Assembly: GCF_021246445.1 (NCBI RefSeq) | Contig: NZ_JAJQXW010000002.1 | Span: 248,001 to 312,000, forward strand | DNA from: Rhabdothermincola salaria | GTDB lineage: Bacteria; Actinomycetota; Acidimicrobiia; Acidimicrobiales; Acidimicrobilacustridaceae | Reading direction: 5' to 3' | DNA: 64,000 nt | Part shown: positions 8,777 to 16,558 of the stretch, piece by piece | How the letters are laid out: each line of letters starts with the position of its first letter | How positions within the stretch are numbered: the stretch's first letter is position 1 | Notes under the pieces: model-generated | What the model was told of the DNA's origin: nothing | What the model saw: the letters and a program-made list of their open reading frames with translations, nothing else | Databases searched by the model: none | Translations under genes and position numbers: made by a program

Positions 8777-10153
8777 TCAGGACAGCTCCTCGGCGGCGAC
8801 GGCCGGATCGAGGCTGACCTCGCCGATCGGCTCGCACTGGAGGGTGCCCTCCTCTGTCGGGTACTGCCGCTCGAAGACGCCACCGTTGAGCTGGAGGACG
8901 ACGAAGCACTCCTGAGGACCCTTGGGCCCCTTGGGCCCCATCATCCCGTCGGCGGTGAAGTCGTCGATGCTCATCGCCGCGTCGAGCAACGTGGCCCGGG
9001 TGATGGCGTTGGGGCCTTCCTCGGCCACGATCTGGTCGATCGCCTGCTTGAACAGCACGCCGGCCATCCAGGAGTTGGCGGCGAAGCCATCCGGTTCGGC
9101 GACGTGGTCGACGTAGGCCCCCAGCGTCTCGTTGTCGTCGGACTCCTCGATGGGAAGCGTCGTGAGGATGGTGTAGGTGCCGTCGACCAGATCTCCTTCG
9201 CTGGCGAACTTCTCGCTGTAGCAGATGGAGATGCACGCCCAGACGTCGACGCCGGTGACGCCCTGCGCCTCGGCCTCCTTGCGCATCATCACCATGGCCG
9301 GCACTTCCGAGCCGTTGTAGACGTAGTTGGCGCCCGACTCCTTGATGCGCTGCGCCACCGAGGTGAAGTCCGGCTGGGTGGCCCGACCGCTGACCTTGAT
9401 CCCACCCAGGATGTCGATGGACCCGGCCCGCTGGGCCTCGAGCAGGTAGGTGCCGCTGCGGATGAGCGACGGCAGGTCCTGGGGGACGAGGTAGTAGCCC
9501 TCGAGGGTGCCGCCGTGTTGCTCGTTGAGCCACTCGAACGGCGCGGTCTGCACCTGGAAGGTCCGCACGCCGCTCGTCGGAGAGCCACAAGGCTCGTTGA
9601 CGCCGCTGATGTTCCAGGTGGTGGCCGCGCACTGCTCGGCGGCGTCGTTGGCGATCGCCGCGAGGTTGGGCAGGCCGGTCGGCTGGCCGGACTGGTCGGC
9701 GCAGCTGTCGAGGGTGACGGTGTCGGGGTTGAACAGCGTGTTGCCCCCCACCATGGCCAGCGCGTTGGCGCACGCCGTGATCTGGGCGTTCTTGGCCTCG
9801 GCCGGGTCGAGACGGCTGTCGTAGGTCTCCACCACCAGGTCCCGGCAGGCGATGCCACCGTTGTCGTTGACCCACTCGGCGAAGCCCTCGACGGCGTCCA
9901 TGCTCGCCTGGAAGAGGCCCGGCGCCAACGGGGAGCCGACGTCGGCGGTGACCTGGATGCGGATCTCTTCCGCGGTGACGCCGATCTCGGTCGCCTCGAG
10001 CTCCACTCCTTCGCAGGCGTCGGCGGCGGCGTCGTCGGGCGAGCTGGACGTCGGGCCCGGGTCGACCGGGCCCGTGGCCTCGCCGCCACCGTCCCGGCCA
10101 CAGCCGGCGGCCACCATCACCACTGCCGCAGCGACGACAAGGATGCGCTTCAT
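8777..10153 (-). CDS. Branched-chain amino acid/amide-type ABC transporter substrate-binding lipoprotein (orphan)
   Basis: The 458-residue protein starts with a lipoprotein signal (MKRILVVAAAVVMVAAGCG, lipid-attached Cys at residue 18) and an acidic, Ser/Pro-rich spacer. A type-I periplasmic binding domain of the LivK/leucine-binding kind then begins around ITVTADVGSP. WVNDNGGIACRDLVVETYDSR is the characteristic segment corresponding to the NxxGGxxG strand-loop of the family. No permease or ATPase gene is adjacent, so the transport partners must be elsewhere or the protein senses a ligand. A collagen-like GPKGPKGPQ stretch occurs near residue 405. GGGGGG precedes the ATG. Confidence 0.82.
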   Translation of the reverse strand: MKRILVVAAAVVMVAAGCGRDGGGEATGPVDPGPTSSSPDDAAADACEGVELEATEIGVTAEEIRIQVTADVGSPLAPGLFQASMDAVEGFAEWVNDNGGIACRDLVVETYDSRLDPAEAKNAQITACANALAMVGGNTLFNPDTVTLDSCADQSGQPTGLPNLAAIANDAAEQCAATTWNISGVNEPCGSPTSGVRTFQVQTAPFEWLNEQHGGTLEGYYLVPQDLPSLIRSGTYLLEAQRAGSIDILGGIKVSGRATQPDFTSVAQRIKESGANYVYNGSEVPAMVMMRKEAEAQGVTGVDVWACISICYSEKFASEGDLVDGTYTILTTLPIEESDDNETLGAYVDHVAEPDGFAANSWMAGVLFKQAIDQIVAEEGPNAITRATLLDAAMSIDDFTADGMMGPKGPKGPQECFVVLQLNGGVFERQYPTEEGTLQCEPIGEVSLDPAVAAEELS

Positions 10154-10571
10154 CTGTGGATCCCCCCAGTGCGCCCGACCTTCGACGACGCACTGAGACC
10201 ATAGTCACACCGTGCGTGGTTGGGTGACGCGCCCGTCATCGACCGCCGGCGCCGTGACACGGAGGTCGACAGAGCCCCAGGGGCATCCGAACACCGGATG
10301 ACCCCAGTTGTCGCGAGAGCGAGACCCGCGCCGACCCGCGCCGAAACGCGGCGGGGGCCGTGACGTCCTGGCGGGGGGCCAGGGCCTCCAGGGCGCCCGG
10401 GGGACCCTCGGCCGGCCCGCAGCGCCGGGGACCGACCGTTCACGTTCGTCCATGGGCTCCGGCCTCGACGTGAGGTGATCCCGGTGTCGCGTCGAGCGTT
10501 TCGTTCTATGTTTCAGATTTCCGGTAGTTTTGTTCTGGTATTACGCGGTGCCCCCCGAAGGAGACGATCTG
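10154..10571. other. Intergenic region with an AT-rich promoter-like patch
   Basis: About 418 bases separate the binding-protein gene from the small ORF and thiolase. The first 340 bases are GC-rich and show no convincing frame. Positions 10498-10545 are strikingly AT-rich for this genome (TTTCAGATTTCC, GTTTTGTTC, then TATTAC at 10539-10544). A promoter reading rightward is the simplest explanation, with TATTAC as a -10 candidate. I could not find a good -35 element at standard spacing, so the call is tentative. Confidence 0.4.
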
Positions 10572-10646
10572 ATGACCACCGAGCCCGTACCCGTGACCAT
10601 CGCCAGGGGCGACGCCATCGGGTTCAGCAAGGGGCAGGGACAGTGA
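10572..10646 (+). CDS. 24-codon leader ORF overlapping the thiolase start
   Basis: An ATG at 10572 is preceded by AAGGAG at 10558-10563 and opens a 24-residue peptide (begins MTTEPVPVTIARGDAIG, ends GQGQ). Its TGA overlaps the GTG start of the thiolase gene as GTGA. The strong ribosome-binding site in front of this tiny ORF and the stop/start overlap suggest translational coupling. It could also be the remnant of a longer upstream gene. The peptide has no recognisable family. Confidence 0.4.
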   Translation: MTTEPVPVTIARGDAIGFSKGQGQ

Positions 10647-12145
10647 GCACGGGCACCCTGGAAGGAGCCGTGTGCATCGTCGGCACGGCGCGCCACACCT
10701 GGCGAGGCCCGGACGACGTCCCGGAACCGCTCGGGATGTGGGAACACGTCGCCCGCGCCGCCGTTGACGACGTCGGCACCACCCATGACGTCATGTCCGA
10801 ACTCGACCACCTCGGCGTCGTGCACTGCCAGGCCTGGGCCTACGACGACCCCGTCGACCGGTTGGCCGACCGCCTCGGACGTCCCGGGATCGACGGCAGG
10901 GCGTCGATCGTCGCCGGGACCTCACCGCAGCGGCTCCTCGATGCCGCCGCCGACCGGATGCGTCGCGGCGAGCTCTCCGCCGCACTGGTCGTGGGCGCCG
11001 AGGCGCTGGCCAGCCGGCGGCGGTTCGCCACCGCCGGCGAAGAGCCGGCCTGGTCCCATCCCAGCGGGCTGCCGCCGCTGCCCGAAGCAGAGTTCCTGAC
11101 GTGGTACCTGCCGACCGAGCTCGCCCACGGGATCATCCCCGCAACCCACACCTTCGCCCTTCTCGAACAGGCTCGCTGGGCCGCCCGGGGCGGCCGACAG
11201 GACGACCGGCGACGCCTCGCACAGGTGCTCTCGGCGCTCAGCCGAGTGGCGGCCGCGACCCCCGGCGCCTGGTTCCCGAGGGCCTGGACCGCCGACGAGC
11301 TGCTGTCCCCGAACGAGGGCAACCGGCCGATCGTGACCCCGTACGCCAAGCGGATGGTGGCGTTCCCCGATGTCGACATGGCTGCCGCGAACCTCCTCGT
11401 CACCCACGAGGTCGCCGACCGTTGGAAGGTCCCGGCCGAGCGTCGCGTCTACCTCCGCGGCTGGGGGTTCGCCCGCGACGCCGCCCACATCGCGGCGCGA
11501 CGGGACCTCGCCTCCTCTCCGGCCATGCGAGCGGCGCAGGGCGAGGCCCTGGATCGGGCCGGCCTCGGCGTGGCCGACGTCGACCTGTTCGACCTCTACA
11601 GCTGCTTCGGCGCGGCGATCACCTTCGCCACCGACGCTCTCGGGCTGCCCGACGACGATCCTCGGCCCCTCAGCTTGACCGGCGGGCTCCCCTATCACGG
11701 CGGTCCGGGGAGCAACTACATGAGCCACTCGATCAGCCAGGCCGTCGACCGCCTGCGACGCGGTGAGGGCGCGGCCGCCATGGTGACCGGCGTCGGCATG
11801 CACATGACGAAGCACGTCGCAGCCGTCTACGCCACCGAACCCGGAGTCGCCGCCCCTGCCCCCGATCACGGCGAGCAGCAGAACCTGGTCGCCGAAGACA
11901 CCGCTGATCGGAAGGTCGTCAACGAGCACTCGGGCGCCGTGGTCGTGCAGGCGGCAACCGTCGTGCACCAGCGCGACGGCCAGGCCGCGGAAGCACTGGC
12001 CATCTGCGGTCTGCCCGACGGCCGCCGCTGCTACGCCAGGAGCCGACACCTCGACGTCATCGACGCCGTGGCGAGCGGCGGGTGGATCGAGACCCCCGGA
12101 CGCGTGACCGCCAACGAAGACGGGACCAACGAGCTCACGATCTGA
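10643..12145 (+). CDS. Thiolase-superfamily protein (acetyl-CoA acetyltransferase-like), Cys-less variant
   Basis: The 500-residue protein has thiolase-fold landmarks: VCIVGTARHTW at the N-terminus, the central DLFDLYSCFGAAI, LTGGLPYHGGPGSNYMSHS and the C-terminal GMHMTKHVAAVYATEP with its conserved His. The segment that carries the nucleophilic Cys in true thiolases reads IVAGTSPQRLLDAAA here, with no Cys. This group is common in actinobacterial acyl-CoA and steroid-type catabolism, and its chemistry is not well defined. Translation starts at GTG 10643, overlapping a 24-codon leader ORF. The gene stands alone and converges on modC. Confidence 0.8.
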   Translation: MSTGTLEGAVCIVGTARHTWRGPDDVPEPLGMWEHVARAAVDDVGTTHDVMSELDHLGVVHCQAWAYDDPVDRLADRLGRPGIDGRASIVAGTSPQRLLDAAADRMRRGELSAALVVGAEALASRRRFATAGEEPAWSHPSGLPPLPEAEFLTWYLPTELAHGIIPATHTFALLEQARWAARGGRQDDRRRLAQVLSALSRVAAATPGAWFPRAWTADELLSPNEGNRPIVTPYAKRMVAFPDVDMAAANLLVTHEVADRWKVPAERRVYLRGWGFARDAAHIAARRDLASSPAMRAAQGEALDRAGLGVADVDLFDLYSCFGAAITFATDALGLPDDDPRPLSLTGGLPYHGGPGSNYMSHSISQAVDRLRRGEGAAAMVTGVGMHMTKHVAAVYATEPGVAAPAPDHGEQQNLVAEDTADRKVVNEHSGAVVVQAATVVHQRDGQAAEALAICGLPDGRRCYARSRHLDVIDAVASGGWIETPGRVTANEDGTNELTI

Positions 12146-12225
12146 ACCGGCGGGACCACCGGAGCGCGAGGACGAGGTCCGGGCATGACGGTCGGTCCCA
12201 CGACGACGTGATTCGAACTGATGCA

Positions 12226-13284
12226 TCACGACCCGTAGGTCGTGACCTCGGTCGCCTTCACCGCGGCCCAGACCTCCAGGCCCTCCTCGAGGCCCATGGC
12301 GGCGACGGTCGCGGGCGTCACCTCCGAAACCAGGGGCACCTCCCCCGAGAGCCGGACGCGGACCCGGTCACCGAGCAGGTCAAAACCGGTGATCGTTCCC
12401 CGCCACTGGTTCCGGGCGCTGCCCTCCTGCGGCCGATGTCGGTGCAAGGTGACCGCGTTCGGTTGGATGAGCACCAGGACCTCGCCGTCGACGAGCGAGG
12501 CCGTCGTCACCTGCCCCGACTGACCATCGAGGGCGATGGTGGTTCCCGAGCCCCGCCCCCGAAGCAGGTTCACCCCGATCAGTTCGGCGACGTAGGCCGA
12601 ACGGGGGCGCGTCGTGACCTCGGCCAGCGTGCCGGCCTGGGCCACGGTGCCGCTCTCGAGGATGACGACCCGGCTGGCCAGCGCCAGGGCGTCGAGCGCG
12701 TCGTGGGTCACCAGCACCGTGGCCCCGTCGAACTCGCCGAGGAAGCGCCGCAGGTCACGCCGGACCGACGTGCGGGTGCCGGCATCGAGCGCAGCCAGCG
12801 GTTCGTCGAGCAACAACAGCCGCGGGTCGGTGGCGAGGGCGCGGGCCAGCGCGGTCCGCTGGGCCTGGCCGCCCGAGATCGCGGCAGGTCGCCGCCCGGC
12901 CTGCTCGCCGATGCCGACGCGGTCGAGCAGCTGTTGCGCTCTCCGCCGGGCGTCGGCCTTGCCCATGCCGGCCGCGCGGGGCCCGAACGCCACGTTCTCG
13001 AGCACCGTCAGGTGGGGGAACAGCAGGTAGTCCTGGAACAGCACCCCGACCGGCCGCTTCTCCGGGATGACGAAGGTCCCGCTCGCCGGCTCGTCCACCA
13101 CCTGGCCCTCGATCACGATGCGGCCCTGCTCGATGGGCGCCAACCCCGCCAGGGCGTTCAAGACGGTGCTCTTGCCCGCTCCGTTGGGCCCGAGCAGGGC
13201 GACCACCTCGCCGGGCTCGATCTCGAGCTCCACATCGAGGTCCATCGTTCCGAGGGTGAGCCCGATCCGAGCGGCGACGGTCAC
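12226..13284 (-). CDS. modC: Molybdate ABC transporter ATP-binding protein
   Basis: The 352-residue ATPase has Walker A GPNGAGKST (32-40), the Q-loop Gln at about 84, the signature ISGGQ (136-140), Walker B LLLLDEP (157-162) and the switch His in LVTHDALDAL. A C-terminal TOBE-type domain (from about residue 275, ending VTTYGS) binds oxyanion in ModC proteins. The GTG start overlaps the modB stop as GTGA. Together with ModB and ModA it would import molybdate, or possibly tungstate, for molybdenum-cofactor enzymes. It is the last gene of the operon. Confidence 0.9.
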   Translation of the reverse strand: MTVAARIGLTLGTMDLDVELEIEPGEVVALLGPNGAGKSTVLNALAGLAPIEQGRIVIEGQVVDEPASGTFVIPEKRPVGVLFQDYLLFPHLTVLENVAFGPRAAGMGKADARRRAQQLLDRVGIGEQAGRRPAAISGGQAQRTALARALATDPRLLLLDEPLAALDAGTRTSVRRDLRRFLGEFDGATVLVTHDALDALALASRVVILESGTVAQAGTLAEVTTRPRSAYVAELIGVNLLRGRGSGTTIALDGQSGQVTTASLVDGEVLVLIQPNAVTLHRHRPQEGSARNQWRGTITGFDLLGDRVRVRLSGEVPLVSEVTPATVAAMGLEEGLEVWAAVKATEVTTYGS

Positions 13285-14069
13285 GACCGCTCCAGCCACC
13301 GGTCGCGCAACGACACGATCACGAGCAGCGAGACCGCGAGCATGACCAGGCTGAGGGCGATGGCGACCTCGGGGTTGGCGTCGAGCGCGCCGTAGACCGC
13401 CAGGGGCAACGTCTGGGTCCGGCCCACGATGTTGCCGGCGAAGGTGATGGTGGCACCGAACTCGCCGAGGGCCCGGGCCCAGGCCAGCACGGCGCCGGCG
13501 GCCACCGACGGGGCCACCATCGGCAGCGTCACCCGACGGAAGACCGTGAGGCGGCCGGCCCCGAGCGTCGAAGCGACGGCTTCGTAGCGCTGGTCCATCG
13601 AACGCAGGGCGGCTTCGACGGTGATCACGAAGAAGGGCAGGGCGACGAACGTCTCGGCCAGGATGGCCCCCGCCGTGGTGAAGGTCAGCTGGATGCCGAA
13701 CCAGTCGTAGAGGTGCTCGCCGACGAGCCCCCGGCGGCTGAACGCGCTGAGCAGCGCCACGCCGCCCACGACCGGCGGGAGCACGAGAGGCAGCAGCACC
13801 AGGGCGCGCACGAACGAACGGCCGGGGAAGCGGACCCGGGCGAGGGTCCAGGCCAGGGGCATGCCGACCAGCACCGACAGGACCGTCGCCCCGATCGAGC
13901 AGATGAGGCTCAGCCGCAGGGCGGTGGCGGCCTCCGTGCTGGTGAGGTCGTCGGTCAGGGTCGACCACGACGCCCGCTCGACGAGACCGACGAGAGGGAT
14001 GAGGAAGAAGACGACCGTGAGGCCGGCGACGGCGACCACCAGCAGGGGTGGGCGCCGCGTCCGCCTCAC
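13281..14069 (-). CDS. modB: Molybdate ABC transporter permease
   Basis: The 262-residue permease has five to six predicted membrane helices. It carries the EAA-type cytoplasmic loop RYEAVASTLGAGRLTVFRRVTLPMVAPSVAAGAVLAWARALGEFGA, which contacts the ATPase and is diagnostic of ModB/CysT-type permeases. The start is GTG at 14069, overlapping the modA stop (GTGA). It ends overlapping the modC start in the same way. The open frame continues upstream of 14069, but that part is read from modA in another frame and is arginine-rich nonsense. Confidence 0.9.
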   Translation of the reverse strand: MRRTRRPPLLVVAVAGLTVVFFLIPLVGLVERASWSTLTDDLTSTEAATALRLSLICSIGATVLSVLVGMPLAWTLARVRFPGRSFVRALVLLPLVLPPVVGGVALLSAFSRRGLVGEHLYDWFGIQLTFTTAGAILAETFVALPFFVITVEAALRSMDQRYEAVASTLGAGRLTVFRRVTLPMVAPSVAAGAVLAWARALGEFGATITFAGNIVGRTQTLPLAVYGALDANPEVAIALSLVMLAVSLLVIVSLRDRWLERS

Positions 14070-14920
14070 GGTGCCCGGAATCCCGCCTCCTCGAGCACGG
14101 CCCGAGCCTCGGGACCGAGCACGTACGCAACGAAGGCGCGGGCCAACGCTTCGTCGGCCGCGCCCTCGACGACGGCGACCGGGTACCGGGCGATCACGTC
14201 GTGCTCCGGCGGGATGGCCACCACGTCGACGGCGTCGCCGGAGACCTCGGCGTCGGTCACGTACACGATTGCCGCGTCGGCGTCGCCTTCGGTGACCGCC
14301 CCCAGGGTGGCCTTGACGTCGCGACCCCGGGTGACGTCGGACTCGGGGATGACCACGCCAGCCGTCTCGAGGATCTGATCGGCGAACGCGCCACACGGGG
14401 CGGTGTCGACACAGAGCGAGATCGTCCCAGCGTCGGCCAGGTCGGCCAGCGCGGTGACGTTCCTGGGGTTGCCCGGCTTGGTCACGACGATCATCTGGTT
14501 GGTGGCGAAGACCTCGCTCGTTCCGGCCACCAGGCCCCCGTCGACGAGCCTGGCCATGGTGGCCTCGTCGGCGAACGCGGCGACATCGACTGGTGCGCCC
14601 TCCTCGATCTGGGTGGCCAGCGTCCCCGAGGACCCGAGGTTGAGGTCGACCGTCACGTCGAGGTTGGCCGCCTCGAAGTCGCCCCCGATGGCCTCGAAGG
14701 CGTCGGTCAGGGACGCGGCCGCCGACACGGTGACGGTGCCGGTGAGGGCCGGCGCGGTGCCCGCGGCGTCGGAGAGGGAGGGGTCCGAGGCACCCGAGCC
14801 GCCCGATCCGCAGCCGGCGACCACGAGCCCGGCGACCACGACGACGAGCACGGCGCGAGACGGGGTCAGAGGCCGGCGGGGCACCTCGGTCGTCCTTCTG
14901 GGGCCGGATGAGGCGGTCAC
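14066..14920 (-). CDS. modA: Molybdate ABC transporter substrate-binding lipoprotein
   Basis: The 284-residue protein has a lipoprotein signal ending LVVAGCGSG. The ModA fold then begins GTVTVSAAASLTDAFEAIGGDFE and includes LNLGSSGTLATQIEEGAPVDVAAFAD. These segments contain the two serines that hold the oxyanion in ModA. C-terminal features (DADAAIVYVTDAEVSGDAVDVVAIPPEHDVIARYPVAV) also match. GTG at 14920 starts 2 bases after the stop of the upstream HTH-TOBE gene. The set is therefore one operon: regulator, modA, modB, modC. Tungstate cannot be excluded as the ligand. Confidence 0.9.
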   Translation of the reverse strand: MTASSGPRRTTEVPRRPLTPSRAVLVVVVAGLVVAGCGSGGSGASDPSLSDAAGTAPALTGTVTVSAAASLTDAFEAIGGDFEAANLDVTVDLNLGSSGTLATQIEEGAPVDVAAFADEATMARLVDGGLVAGTSEVFATNQMIVVTKPGNPRNVTALADLADAGTISLCVDTAPCGAFADQILETAGVVIPESDVTRGRDVKATLGAVTEGDADAAIVYVTDAEVSGDAVDVVAIPPEHDVIARYPVAVVEGAADEALARAFVAYVLGPEARAVLEEAGFRAP

Positions 14921-14922
14921 GG

Positions 14923-15321
14923 TCAGGGGGTCGGGATCTCGACGATGACGCTCGTGGACTTCACCGCCGCGGTGGCCAGATCACCGGGCTCCAGGTCCAG
15001 CTCGTCGACCGCCTCGCGGGTCATGAGCGAGATGAGGCGGTGCGGGGGCGCGTGGATCTCGACGAGCGCGGTGATCGTGTCGCGCTCGACCCGGGTGACG
15101 ATGCCGGTGAAGCGGTTGCGGGTCGACTGCGCCAGCAGTGACTCGGGCTCGTAGGCCTTGGTCTGCTCCGTGAGGTATCGAGCGAGGTCGGCGCCGTCGA
15201 CGGCGCGGTGCCCGCCCGCGCTGCGAACGGTCTTCAGCTTCCCCTCGTCGCACCACCGACGAACGGTGTCCACGCTGACGCCCAGCAGCTCGGCGACCTG
15301 GCGGGTCCGGTAGACGGCCAT
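14923..15321 (-). CDS. MerR-type HTH-TOBE molybdate-responsive regulator
   Basis: The 132-residue protein joins an excisionase/MerR-like winged helix (VYRTRQVAELLGVSVDTVRRWCDEGKLKTVRSAGGHRAV, about residues 3-41) to one TOBE/Mop domain (NRFTGIVTRVERDTITALVEIHAPPHRLISLMTREAVDELDLEPGD, about 69-115). The Mop domain binds molybdate in ModE, ModC and molbindins. It is the first gene of the mod operon, 2 bases before modA, and most likely senses molybdate and controls its own operon. An ATG start at 15321 is clear. A palindrome lies about 20 bases upstream. Confidence 0.85.
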   Translation of the reverse strand: MAVYRTRQVAELLGVSVDTVRRWCDEGKLKTVRSAGGHRAVDGADLARYLTEQTKAYEPESLLAQSTRNRFTGIVTRVERDTITALVEIHAPPHRLISLMTREAVDELDLEPGDLATAAVKSTSVIVEIPTP

Positions 15322-15342
15322 CGGCTCAGCCTAGACAAACCT

Positions 15343-15352
15343 CGCATATGCG
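15343..15352. promoter_or_regulatory. Palindrome CGCATATGCG upstream of the mod operon
   Basis: The 10-base perfect palindrome CGCATATGCG lies 22 bases upstream of the regulator start codon, inside the only AT-rich patch of this 170-base gap. Its position fits an operator for the HTH-TOBE regulator or part of the promoter of the mod operon. The rest of the gap, up to 15492, shows no gene. Confidence 0.4.
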
Positions 15353-15492
15353 TACATGTGGAGACGAAGGAGCTGTAGATGCGAGCCTCTTCGGCCAGCG
15401 CCGCGCCACAGCAGCGGCACGCATGACGCATTGCACGCGATCGGCGGCCGCTCGGCACCCCGGCAGTCTCGGCGTGGGACCGCCGGGTGGAG

Positions 15493-15909
15493 CTAGGCCG
15501 CCTGTCGGCGCCGGCGGACCTCGATGTGGGCCAGTCGGCGCACGGCTTCGTGGTCGTCCGCGGCGAGGTGGCGCACCACGGCGCCCGGAGCAGCGGGGTT
15601 GGTGGCCACCCGAGCCCTGACGGCGGGGTGGTCGTCGCTGGCCAGGATGGCGTACAGCTCGGTGTCGAGATCGGGCCGACCGGCGACGGTCGCTCGGACC
15701 TGGGGCCGGGTCGAGGCCACGGCACTGGCCACCAGCGTGTGCACCCTCGGGTGCGTCGCCAACACATCGGTCGCCCCGTCGTTGCCGGCGGCACCCCACA
15801 ACGCCACGTCGGTGACGAGCTCGTCGTCGGCGAGAGCCACCGCCAGGCAGTCGACGTCGAGCAGCGCGGCGACTGCGACCTCGGCCCGCACCTCGTCAGC
15901 TCGAGTCAT
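15493..15909 (-). CDS. Leucine-rich-variant/HEAT-like repeat protein
   Basis: The 138-residue protein contains helical repeats of the pattern DDHPAVRARVATNPAAPGAVVRHLAADDHEAVRRLA. Similar units recur earlier (HPRVHTLVASAVASTRPQVRATVAGRPDLDTELYAILASDD). This resembles the leucine-rich variant repeats seen in actinobacterial and Azotobacter proteins. Such proteins are usually protein-binding. The ATG at 15909 has GGTGG upstream at good spacing, and the frame upstream of it reads as non-coding. The partner is unknown. Confidence 0.65.
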   Translation of the reverse strand: MTRADEVRAEVAVAALLDVDCLAVALADDELVTDVALWGAAGNDGATDVLATHPRVHTLVASAVASTRPQVRATVAGRPDLDTELYAILASDDHPAVRARVATNPAAPGAVVRHLAADDHEAVRRLAHIEVRRRRQAA

Positions 15910-16056
15910 GGGATCACCACCTGTCCGTGGTCGGGAACTGACCCCTATCCAACCACGACTGAGAGTAGTGATGCAGGGACCCTCAGCGGTCACGGCGTGG
16001 GCCGGCCCCTCGCGCAGGTGTCGTGGCGAGCCTCAGGGGCGCGCGCTCGAGTCCGA

Positions 16057-16515
16057 TCACTGTGGCGGAGGGGCGCGGAAGCGCTCCGGCCCGGAGGGAT
16101 CGTCGAAGCCCACGATCGACCAGACCTCGGTCTCGCCGGCCCGGCGAAGGCTCTCGACGCGGTGGTTCCCGTCCTCGAGCACCAACTGCCCGTCCTGGAA
16201 GGTGACGACGACGGGCGGCGGCTCCCAGCCGTCCTCGTCGATCTTGTCCTCCATCTCCTCGACGTCGTCGCGCCAGTAGTCGTCGTCGACCGTGCGCAGC
16301 ACGGGGTCCCCCGACGGGCCGGCCAGGCGGTGGAGGCGATCGATCGGCAGGCGCACCGGCCCGAGCCACCAGCGCCACCGCTCGGCGAGGATCCCGGCCA
16401 GCTCGGCGTTGTCGCTGCCCGGGCTGGCGAGGAAGCACCCCACCCACTCCTGCAGCTCGTCGCGTGATGCTGCCTCCCGGGCCGAGGTCACCGAGTACTG
16501 CTGATCGTCTGCCAT
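16057..16515 (-). CDS. ParB/sulfiredoxin-fold domain protein
   Basis: The 152-residue protein has a ParB-N-like core. PPPVVVTFQDGQLVLEDGNHRVESLRRAG (about residues 100-128) matches the G-(N/E)-HR-x-x-A motif that binds nucleotide in ParB, Srx and related proteins. No DNA-binding half is present, so it is not a partition protein. The N-terminal 90 residues are acidic and aromatic-rich (ERWRWWLGPVRLPIDRLHRLAG). The exact role is unknown. It has its own strand neighbours on both sides but no clear operon. Confidence 0.65.
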   Translation of the reverse strand: MADDQQYSVTSAREAASRDELQEWVGCFLASPGSDNAELAGILAERWRWWLGPVRLPIDRLHRLAGPSGDPVLRTVDDDYWRDDVEEMEDKIDEDGWEPPPVVVTFQDGQLVLEDGNHRVESLRRAGETEVWSIVGFDDPSGPERFRAPPPQ

Positions 16516-16558
16516 GGCCGTCCCTCTACCCGGGACCGCCGACCCCGCGCCCTCGCGG

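Noticed and set aside
10154-10571. Possible genes on the minus strand in this gap (82-97 codons)
   Set aside because: Their translations are Pro/Arg/Gly low-complexity and lack start context. The AT-rich patch argues for promoter function instead.
15493-15909. A toxin-antitoxin or CRISPR-associated role for the repeat protein
   Set aside because: The repeats are LRV/HEAT-like only. No partner toxin or nuclease lies adjacent.
16057-16515. A chromosome-partitioning ParB
   Set aside because: The protein has only the ParB-N-like nucleotide pocket and no HTH or C-terminal dimer domain, and no parA or parS site is nearby.
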